Shown piece after piece: positions 55,471-64,000 of a stretch of 64,000 bases of DNA; within the stretch, counting starts at the first letter, position 1; each line of letters begins with the position of its first letter. The stretch lies in contig JAVXUO010000733.1 in the NCBI GenBank assembly GCA_033065855.1, positions 62,001 to 126,000 on the forward strand, written 5' to 3'. Made by a program: the position numbers and the translations under genes. A model generated the notes under the pieces. The model had not been told where the DNA came from. It saw nothing but the letters and a program-made list of their open reading frames with translations, and did not search any database. This DNA is from Escallonia rubra (taxonomy: Eukaryota > Streptophyta > Magnoliopsida > Escalloniales > Escalloniaceae).

Positions 55471-56583
55471 TGTAGGTTGTTCAAAGCAAAGACAGATAGC
55501 AACAAGGAGAAGGCTTCAAGAAAATTTTGAGAAGGAGGAGCAACAAGCTAAATCTTAAGGGGGAGTAAGCATTCCAAGATTGGACATGCTACCTCAAATG
55601 AGGAGAGCCTCAAAGCTTGTTAAAGAAAACGGACTTCAAGAATGATCACTCATGAGCTCAATTCCTTGGTAATTTACCAAGATGGTAAGACTTAACGATC
55701 TTCTCAACATTGTGGTATGTGCTAAACTTATACATCGTTATGCATGCTTAAATTGTCATGCTTATTCCTCATGATATAAATAGCTTGCTAATAATTGATG
55801 TGAACCTTGCCATCAATCCTTGATTGTTTACTTATAATCTTGGATACTTGTTGATTTTAGATGACGATAAATGGTCATCTTGCACTTATATTGGAAACTT
55901 TGATTGTTGATGACCATTATTCGCATTGTGAAAATTCCATGTTGAGATGATGTCGTCTTAATGCTTCACGTTGCTATTCCTACACACACACCTTTTGGTG
56001 ATGCCAAAAAGAGAGCATGACTCGGTTAGACATTTAGTTGTGTTTGTTTGATATTGTTGGCATGCATTGATTGAGGAGGAGCATACATTATGGTGGAATA
56101 TGCATAAGATAACTTGATAGATGCTTGAATCATATACTATCTTGTTACTCTTGAAATATGCATGAAATATAAGAGATTATTGAGCTACATTGCATATCTT
56201 TCATTGGATCATGAAGGAACTCTTGATGTCATCCGTATGAGTTCATGAGTGACATGCACTTGACGCCGTTATCTTGCGTATAACTATCTATTCACACATG
56301 CATACCTTTGTCTTTTTGTTGATGACAAAGGGGGATAAATAATCTTGATTCTATATGTTATGTGATTGTGTGTTTTAAGAGAACATTACAGGAAGAGCAT
56401 ATCTTGTTTTCGCTAGGGAAGCTAGCTACGAGCTTTATTGCTATATGAGATAAATTGACGTATCTTGAGTATACAAGAAATGATTGAATGTTCTATGTGA
56501 GATTGTTGTGCTTAATTAACTATCATATGATACATTTTACCCTATATAGAATCAATGTTTGTCATCATAAAAAAGGGGGAGAT
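55471..56583 (+). other. Non-coding tail of element B with polypurine tracts
   Basis: No ORF. AAGGGGGAGTA near 55558, AAAGGGGGATAA near 56328 and AAAAAGGGGGAGAT ending at 56583 repeat the Sirevirus tract. This replaces the pol and envelope-like region of element A. Confidence 0.7.
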
Positions 56584-58059
56584 TGTTAGCCCTATGGTTG
56601 GATAACCTAGGCTTACATCTTGTTTTGATGATAACTACACATTGATTATGTTCTAATGTGTGCTTTGAGTGTATTCTTAATAGGTATATATACAAACACA
56701 CTCATGAAGACACATTTGAGAATTTGGATAGATGGATTAAAGACAAAAAAGCTTAAAGATATGGTGACATGTTATGGAAGCTTCATCAAGTCCAATGTCA
56801 CAGAGCAAGAAAGAATGCATAGGCTAGGTTATTATTGATTGATCTTTACAATTATGTAACTAGTCTTGGTTTGATGCTTGGATTGATGACTATGACCTAC
56901 AAAGACCTTAGGACACCTTGTGCATTGCATGTGAGTTCATAACCTTTCACACAAGTGTGGTTCTTGAAAATGAGTGATCTTTGGAGCTCACTCAGATTTT
57001 ATCAAAAACTATTTTGGTGCTAATCTTTTCATATCTTGATAACACTTTTCATTAGCTTTCCAACGCAAAAAACGGCACTTCAATCCGATTTTTCTAGAGA
57101 AAGTTATGCCCAAAATAAGAAAGGGGGTTCCGTGAGGCAGCCGATAGGCAGTAGGGTAATACAGTCGACTGTATTTGAATACAGTCGACTGTATTTGAAT
57201 CCAGTCGAATGCATTGGAATGCAATCGACTGCATTGGTCAAAATTCAGCTCTAACGGCTATTTTCGAGGAAAAGACTCCAACGGCTATTTTAGAGGGAAC
57301 CCAGTCGACTGCATTGGGAATGCAGTCGACTGCAATGACAGTTTTGCTCATATTATGCCTATAACGTCTATTTTTCATATCTTCTCTATATAAATGATTT
57401 GGGGCTTCATCATACACCATGGAAACCACATTCTAAGCTTCCATTCAATAGAGAAACATCAAGGCTCATAGATTAAACATTTCTTTCTTCATCTTCACGA
57501 TTTTACATCATCAAAGAGAGCATCTTTGTGAACAATTCTTTGATTGAGAGTGAGCATCCTTCAAGTCATCAATTCTCTCATCTCTCTATTGTACTAGAGC
57601 TTCATTTGTACTCATTTCCTTTCAAGAGGATTTCTTTGTACACAATTGATCTTTGTAAAATAATTGTGATCAAGACTTGTCTTGTCAAGTCTTGGGTGAG
57701 CTTTGTGGATTCAAGGCTTATGCTTGGTATGGGGATATCACCAAGTGTTGTAAGGGTTTTTATCTTGACCCAGAAGAAGATTATTGCTAGTGGATTCTAG
57801 TGCTCTTGTAAGGGACTTCCTTGAAGAGGTGGATGTAGGCTTGAGGGTAGTTCAAGCCGAACCATTTAAATCTCCTTGTCAAGTATCTCTAACTCAATCT
57901 CTTTACTTATTGCTCTTTAATTGTTTGAGATTGTTTGGTTAGCATATTCATTGAAATATTACTTGGTTTGATTGAGATTTATGATTGTGCTTAGTTTAAA
58001 TTCCCCATTAATTTTCAAAAACCCTATTCACCCCCTCTAGGGTTGTTTTATTGGTTTCA
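56584..58059 (+). repeat. 3' LTR of element B (1476 bp)
   Basis: Palindromes or one-base variants at 57163, 57183, 57203, 57223, 57303 and 57324; the first four are at an exact 20-bp spacing. It carries two more units than the 5' LTR. Confidence 0.95.
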
Positions 58060-58064
58060 CCTTG

Positions 58065-59015
58065 TATAAGTTAGTGTAATCAATGCATATTCTCCACTTG
58101 CCTGTCCCTGCCTTCGACACCATGACCACATTAGCTACCCATTTAGGGTAGTCAATTTCAGCGATGAAACTCATTTCGAGAAGTTTCTCTACTTCTTTCT
58201 TATTGATCGCTTGCCTCTTTGGCGCGAAAGGACGCTTCTTCTGCTTCACCGGTTTGCTCCTCGGGTCGATTGATAGACGATGAGTCATTATGGATGGGTC
58301 TATTCCAGGCATGTCAGATGCGCTCCATGTGAAGACATCTGCATTGGAGCGAAGGAATGATATCAGTCGATTGCGGAGGGCTGGTTCCAAAGTGGAGCCT
58401 AGCTTTAGCTGGCGTTCCTCATCCCCTCCCAGCGTTATAGAGACAAGTTCTTCTACTGGTTCAACTCGCCTCATCATATGCTCGTCTCGCTGGTCTTCGA
58501 TGGTGAGCACCTCCTCTGCCTTGCACGATGCCATGTAACACGTGCGAGCCATTGCATGATCTTCTCTCACAGTGCCTATTCCGTTAGGAGTTAAAAACTT
58601 CATGCATAGATGGAAAGTCGAGGCTACGACTTGTAACTTGGTGAGGTCTGCTCTTCCCAACATTCCGTTATAGGCCGACTTGACTTTGACTACTAATAAG
58701 TCGATTGATTGGGTCGCTTGAAGTGGCGATGTCCCAGCGATCAAGGTGAGTGGGATCATTCCTTCAACTGGTGCGGATGCTTCTGTGAAACCATACAGAG
58801 GCGAGGAGACCGGTCGAACTCGGTCTTTTGATATCCCCATTTAGGAAAATGCCTCTTCAAAGATAATATCTGTAGAGCTTCATGTATCGACCAAGATGCG
58901 TTTAACGACGTATGCATCTATCTGGAGAGAGATGACCAGAGCATCGTCGTGCTATAAAATTACTTCCTGAAGATCTGCATCGTCGAAGCCTATAGTGGTG
59001 GTCATCTTGGGGCGC
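58065..59015 (-). pseudogene. pol: Tat gypsy protease and N-terminal reverse transcriptase
   Basis: The protease D-T-G reads D-T-stop (Asp at 58888-58886, TGA at 58882-58880), and further stops lie upstream of 58840. The open stretch 58840-58037 holds the protease C-terminal part (FTEASAPVEGMIPLTL; AYNGMLGRADLTKLQ) and the start of reverse transcriptase (DVFTWSASDMPGIDP; FIAEIDYPKWVANVVMV). It is cut by element B at 58064. Confidence 0.88.
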
Positions 59016-60694
59016 TTAGCCGGTCCTTGTGTTAGGTTGACTTGTCGAGCGTAAGCCTTTCGAGAGGAGTTTGAGATTCCCCCTGTATTTGGGCCCCCAG
59101 AGATAGTGTTTATCACCGGGGGATCTCTTGGGACCGTCTCCTCTGGTTTCCTCCTCGCTTACCACCTTGGCGCTCGTTTGTCTTAACAAACTGCTTGATG
59201 TGCCCTTTCGCAATAAGTCCCTCGATCTCCCGTTGGAGGACCTTGCATTCTTTGGTCGTGTGGCCATGATCCTTGTGGAATTAGCAGTACAGCTGGGCGT
59301 CCCTTTTATCGGCAGGCATCTTCCTCGGTTTGGGCCACCTAAGGATGTTTTGGCGTTTGATTTGATTGAGAATATGCTCCCGGGAAGTATTAAGGGGAGT
59401 GAAGGTTGCCCGCGAGCGTTTAGGCTCATCAGGGACTCGCCCCTCTAGTCAATCGCCCTTCAGCTGCCCAGGATTCACTTTATCTTGAGAGGTCATTGCA
59501 TCCTTTTCGGCTCGAAGATACTTCTCTACTCGGTCGAGCAGATCAGTCATGTTCTCTGGGGGTCTCTTATTTAGTGAGAAGCGTAATGGCGTCCCCGGCC
59601 TTACACCTCTAGCCATCGCTGCGAAAGTCACCCCAGGATCTAAGTGATCGATGAGGAGGTTTTCTGTGTTAAAGCGAGCATAGTAGGACTTCAAGGACTC
59701 TTTCGGTCCTTACACTATGCGAAAGAGGGCTAAGGAGTTCTTCCTTTGTATGCGACACGTTAGGAAGTTGTTGCGAAAGGATTCTTCTAATTGAGCCAGT
59801 AGGAGATAGAGCGAGGTGTCAGGTGTTAGAACCACACGTGTGCAGCTCCTTTCAGCGTCACAGGGAATGCTCGGCACATTATTTGGTCAGGGACCAAATA
59901 CAGATTCATGCCAGAAGTGAAACGAGCCAAGTGCTCCATAGGGTCTCATGTGCCATCATACGATTCACACGGAGGCATTTTGAAGTTTGGTGGTGTAGGG
60001 AAGAGATCAACATCCTCTGTGAATGGTCGTCCGATGATGACCGGAGCGTTGGTGTATAGTTCCGCACGGTGTTCACCGGGGTGGAAGTAGTCGTCCTTGG
60101 TAGAATGAGCTTCATAATAGCTCTCTTCGTGCCTTTTGGACCTCAAATTGTGTCGTTCATCATCGAACTGCTCATCTTCAACTTGTATCAGATGATGGTG
60201 ATTTTCTTGGTTGGAAACTTTTGAGCCGCCAGGGCCTTCAGTGAACGTCAAACGTTGGTGAACTGAGTGCTTTTGTGCATTAGTTAAATATTTTCCCTTA
60301 GGAGGCCTGGGAGGCTCTAACTGCAGAGGTGGGTTTTCAATGGCAGCTTGCAACTTCTCAATGGATCGTTGCATTGTTTGTATAACAGCTAGCATATCAA
60401 CTTGGTTGTCGATGGTGGGCGGAGTGATGGTAGCAGTAGCGACAGTAGTGACCCCGGCGGTAAGGGGTCGGACGGACCTACAGGCTGGAGAGGAGTGGAT
60501 GCAAGATTTGTAGGGGGTGGCACAGCTGCCGTGGCTACATGTGCTATTGTCGCAACCGCCAATGCATCCGCCACTCTTTTACCGCGATTAGGCGGGTGGG
60601 AGGTGGCTCCACCACGAGTAAGGTCACAGAGTAGTGTTGATGATGAACTTGACGCGGGTGCTCCATCTTGTTGAACTTGCGGATTATGTGCCAT
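59016..60694 (-). pseudogene. gag: Tat gypsy gag, broken
   Basis: It starts MAHNPQVQQDG at 60694. The first frame ends at 60389, and an adjacent frame continues (60395-59946) to a gag-like segment. The capsid region (LDPGVTFAAMARGVRPGTPL) lies at 59694-59449. The Cys/His segment HKDHGHTTKEC near 59275-59245 is preceded by TAA at 59283-59281. At least two frame changes and two stops are present. Confidence 0.82.
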
Positions 60695-60735
60695 GATTTA
60701 TTCATGAATTTCGTGTCCCACGGATGGCGTTAAAA
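60695..60735 (-). other. Primer-site region of the Tat element
   Basis: Next to the 5' LTR the minus strand reads TTTTAACGCCATCCGTGGGA. This resembles the TGGCGCC...GTGGGA primer sites of Tat elements, with changes in the first bases. Confidence 0.5.
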
Positions 60736-61180
60736 TGTTGTTGATAAAATCCGGGACAAGCTTCCAACGACTCGCGAAAAAACCTACGCAGCAAAAACAA
60801 CACCGGTGACTCGCCGGAAGTATTTTCGGCAGGGAAACTCTGATGCTTAAGTCAACAAATGTGTTTGAGAGAATCTGAATAAATTATCAATCAAAGAGTT
60901 ACCTTTCTCTCTTTCCCCTTTTTCTTTATATAGAGTCTCCTATTAGTGGGTAGTTTTTCCTCCTTATTAGAGGGTTACCCTACTAAGTAGAGAGTTATTC
61001 AAGATTAGTGGCCTAGTTAATATCACTTAATGGGTTGTTACCAGCCATCATCGAGAAATGGATTAATGGGTAAGTGGGTTATACTGATTCCCCACTTTCT
61101 CAAGGTAAAAGAGGCGTTTATGGTTCTTCCAGATGATGACATGTGTCGTCATCTTGGCTTTGCTATTTTTGCCCATATCA
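60736..61180 (-). repeat. 5' LTR of the Tat gypsy element
   Basis: 445 bp, the same length as the 3' LTR with scattered differences. It is followed by TCTAC at 61181-61185. Confidence 0.95.
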
Positions 61181-61359
61181 TCTACCTTAGACCAAATAAA
61201 ATAGGAAAAATTCGTAACCAACTCAACCCTCGGCCACACCCAAGAATTTAAAAACAGAGCAAACCAATCACCAGTAAAAATGTATTCGCCCTTCTTGTGT
61301 TGTAAAGAATTTTTAGTGACTCTCACGAGACCTTTTGTATGCTTTTACTTATAAATTTT

Positions 61360-61397
61360 TTTGCACCTCCTAGAGTGAAATTTTGGTTCCGCCACTG
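61360..61397 (-). mobile_element. Single terminus of a hAT element
   Basis: CACCTCCTAGAGTG...TGGTTCCGCCACTG is the inverse of a CAGTGGCGGAACCA terminus like those at 26362 and 14955. The partner end was not found, so this is a remnant. Confidence 0.55.
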
Positions 61398-61668
61398 TTT
61401 TCGAGCTTATGTGTCTAATTAAAATATAAAATTAACTGATTTTTTCGTCATGTTTTATTGTGGGGTGATACTGTGACAATAGAGATGCATGATTCTCAAA
61501 TTCTAAATTGTGTAATTGCATCACGTAGCATGCACTTTTATTCTTTTTTTTAATTAATTTTATGTCCATTAGAATATATTTGTCTATCTCTAAAGGTAAA
61601 ACTGCTTAATTTGATAGAGTTAACTAGCTCTAAGACGGTACCTAATCAAACGAGCTAGGTTTCCTTTA

Positions 61669-62741
61669 GGGTTAAATACCATTCAAGTACTTCAAGAGTA
61701 AGCGAAAATCTCACTTGAAGACAGATTTTATTAATGTTTACACGTTGGCATTTGGAGTTTCAATTTTGCCGTTAGTAAGGATTTCCTTCCAAGTCTCTAA
61801 CTTTGCTCATAAATCGTCAAGGACAAAAACGTCACCTTAACTGTAATTATGGCAAAAAACCAACTTTCAGCCCTTTTCACTACTGGCCATGGCCACGGGT
61901 AATCGGTCAATTTTTCGGCCACCAACCCAACATGGCCACTCAACCCACCAAACCCAATCCAACAACGCTGCCCACGAAACCCGACACTGGCACATGCAAC
62001 GCCTTCTTCCCTAGCCACCGTGACACACACACACACACACACACCCACCCACCCACACACTCCCCCACCCCCTCTCCCCAGCCCCATCTTACCAGCCTTC
62101 CACCACTGCACAATCCTCTAACCACCCACACCCACCCACAAACACATCGCGCGCACACAGACAGAGAAAGAGAATTATGAACACTAACATACACGCATGG
62201 ATCCAAAACACATTCCCCCCCTCCCCTCATCAGCCCACCCTCATCTTACTAGCCTTCTTTTATCGCACAACCCTTCACCCACCTCTACCCGCACACACAC
62301 CCCCACACCCCCTACAGACAAAACACACATTCACGGAAACACAGAACACATACATAGAGGGAAACACAGACACAAACAGGGAAGCACAACATGGTGCCCA
62401 CCCCACCCCTAACACCCACCCACCCGTTAGCCCCACCCTATTGCCTATCACCAACCTCCACACACACCATGTGGCGACATGCTCTCGAGTGGTGGTGATT
62501 GGTGGGGCTTGGGGTGTGGCGGTGGGAAAGGTACGTGCGCTGAAGAAAGAAATGAAAATAGAAAAAGAGAGGAGAAGAAAAATCAAACTTGGGTTGACGC
62601 TTTTGCCCTTAACAGTTTTGTCTTCAATGTTAAGCATTTGGACAAAACAAATGGCAAAATTGACACTCCAGACCCCGACGTAAAAATTGAAAACATAGGT
62701 CCTCAAGTGAAATTTTTGCGTACTCTTTGGGTACTTAACCC
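61669..62741. mobile_element. Mutator-like MITE (1073 bp), TSD TTTCCTTTA
   Basis: The 9-bp direct repeat TTTCCTTTA lies at 61660-61668 and 62742-62750. The ends GGGTTAAATACC and GGTACTTAACCC are inverted, and the similarity continues with gaps for about 150 bp (CACTTGAAGAC/CACTTGAGGAC; TCAATTTTGCC). The interior is C/A-rich low-complexity DNA with a (CA)n run at about 62026-62043. No transposase. Confidence 0.8.
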
Positions 62742-62750
62742 TTTCCTTTA

Positions 62751-63445
62751 CTGTTTATCTATACAATGTTGGTAAGTTTTGTTTTTACTGTATAGTAGTA
62801 ATCGGCGATAATTCCTTTATCAGTTATTTGTGAAAACATTGAATATAAGTCTTTGGATCAAGCAGATTTTCGTTTTATATTCTTACATCTATGCTAAAGT
62901 ACTTTTAGCCTACCCATTAGCTTACTTCCTTCTTCGCTAATTAGTACTACCAGCCCAGTAACTCGAGCCAAGCTCGGGTTGGTTTATAAAATACTGTATA
63001 TCATAAGGTTTTAAAAGTGTATTAATAAGTACCACATATCGTGAGACAAAAAAGATATTAATCTTATAAAAAAATATCTTATTTGGCTATAAATAATAAC
63101 TTTGGTACCTCAATTAATCACGATTAACTTAAGTAAAATATTTAACAATAAATTTACTTGCAATACTCTGAACTTTCGATTATTAAAGAGCATTTTTTGT
63201 TTAATTAGGTTGCATATAATTTTTATGAGATATTTGAATATACATGTTTGTTTACTTGCCTTCTTTAAGTTTATGTTTTAAATTATCAAGTAATATTTCA
63301 AATGAATATTGACTTAGCACTTAGAGTAGAAGAATAGTCATGTTCGTGTTGTATAGAGTTAAATAACAAATATTATTGTAGTAGTAATTAAAGATGGTTA
63401 CACTATCACTTATCCCTTTTGAACTTCAGAGGATTTTTAAGTTGT

Positions 63446-63491
<46 letters not shown>

Positions 63492-64000
63492 CGTGAGATT
63501 ATTATAACGATTAAGTAGAAATTTAAATGAAATAAACTTGCATTTCAAATTTAACAGGACTTATGCATATACCTTATCACTTTCAAAGAAAATGACCATA
63601 TAATATCCAATATTTTCATATATGTGTTTTTTTAATTCTTGTAAACTGCTACTAATGAGAACGTTCAATTGATTAAGATGACATGTCCTTATTTTAAAGC
63701 GTTGAAATTGTTTTTCACATCTTCTATGACTACTATTTGTCGACAGCTAAGTGCATTTCATGATACTTTCTCATAATGATATTTGTTTTATCACAACATA
63801 ATGCAACTTTTATATATCAAAATATGTCATGTTATACATATAACTATAATGAGCTTGGAAAGGACAATAAATATCATTATATTAGGATAATATTATAGGG
63901 TGAGCGTTAATCATCCACTTGCTATTGAATTCGCACAATAATCACGACTTATAGTTACAATTAAATGCATTAGAACCAGAATCAAGATTTAATTTTATAG
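62751..64000. other. AT-rich intergenic DNA
   Basis: No gene or structured repeat recognised, apart from the (TA)n(TG)n run. Confidence 0.5.
63446..63491. repeat. (TA)n(TG)n compound microsatellite
   Basis: About 7 TA units followed by about 15 TG units. Confidence 0.93.

Larger units (their letters stand above)
52269..58059 (+). mobile_element. Non-autonomous Sirevirus-like copia element (element B), gag only, TSD CCTTG
   Basis: CCTTG lies at 52264-52268 and 58060-58064. The LTRs start TGTTAGCCC and end GGTTTCA. Between them are a Met-tRNA primer site and a decayed gag related to element A; protease, integrase, reverse transcriptase and RNase H are all absent. The internal region is only 2880 bp. 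It is inserted opposite to, and inside, the gypsy reverse transcriptase. Confidence 0.95.
45229..61180 (-). mobile_element. Tat-lineage Ty3/gypsy LTR retrotransposon, TSD TCTAC, interrupted by element B
   Basis: Two 445-bp LTRs (45229-45673 and 60736-61180) are flanked by TCTAC (45224-45228, 61181-61185). On the minus strand the order is gag, protease, reverse transcriptase, RNase H, a second archaeal-type RNase H, integrase. An oppositely transcribed extra ORF, a tandem array and the 3' LTR follow. The dual RNase H, the lack of a chromodomain after integrase and the antisense ORF fit the Tat/Ogre lineage. Without the 5796 bp added by element B it was about 10.16 kb. Confidence 0.93.

Noticed and set aside
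59016..59429. 137-codon minus-strand ORF in the gag region
   Set aside because: Most of it is out of frame with the recognisable gag Cys/His segment; only its last third overlaps the real frame by a shift.
61797..62775. ORFs rich in His, Thr and Pro, and antisense Val/Gly/Cys-rich ones
   Set aside because: They are translations of C/A-rich low-complexity DNA inside a MITE.
1..64000. tRNA, rRNA or other structured RNA genes
   Set aside because: None seen; the TGGTATCAGAGC matches are primer-binding sites, not tRNA genes.

Overview
The window is eukaryotic nuclear DNA from a flowering plant, most likely a eudicot: AT-rich intergenic DNA, GT-AG introns, plant-type LTR retrotransposons, hAT, Mutator-like and Helitron elements, and host genes whose closest family members are plant proteins. 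I could not fix the species. Most of the 64 kb is transposable elements at several stages of decay, many nested in one another. Boundaries are supported by target-site duplications (TSDs) read directly from the sequence.

Layout. (1) 1-9656: a Ty1/copia element with Sirevirus features (element A): 5' LTR cut by the window edge, Met-tRNA primer site, gag, pol, a downstream envelope-like gene with its own promoter-like region and intron, repeated polypurine tracts, and a complete 3' LTR. (2) 9657-14954: AT-rich DNA with diverged tandem duplications and a candidate non-autonomous Helitron (11807-13753) holding a Stowaway-like MITE. (3) 14955-19147: a decayed hAT element with a TTF-zinc-finger transposase. 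(4) 19490-28038, minus strand: the one clearly intact host gene, a four-exon phosducin-like protein of 246 residues. Its 6.4-kb third intron contains a 2.3-kb solo LTR and a LINE tail, and its second intron contains a hAT MITE. (5) 28437-32815, minus strand: an aldehyde oxidase pseudogene split by a small Mutator-like element, then a DPM3-like pseudogene. (6) 33407-40627: a 7.2-kb element with ~110-bp terminal inverted repeats, a 10-bp TSD and arrays of fold-back repeats. (7) 40936-43602: a short gag-protease-only LTR element (TR-GAG type) flanked by GATCT. (8) 45229-61180: a Tat-lineage Ty3/gypsy element on the minus strand with 445-bp LTRs, TSD TCTAC, a spliced antisense extra ORF and a hairpin-forming tandem array. 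A second Sirevirus-like element (element B, 52269-58059, TSD CCTTG) lies inside its reverse transcriptase. (9) 61186-64000: a hAT terminus, a Mutator-like MITE (61669-62741, 9-bp TSD) and AT-rich DNA.

The most interesting pattern links elements A and B. Arrays of the palindrome AGTCGACT lie just upstream of TATA boxes in the LTRs of both elements. In element A a second array, with an exact 22-bp period, lies about 20 bp upstream of the TATA box of the envelope-like gene. This looks like a reusable promoter module. The two LTRs of element B differ by two palindrome units, so copy number has changed since insertion. Apart from the phosducin-like gene, nearly every coding region here carries stops or frameshifts.
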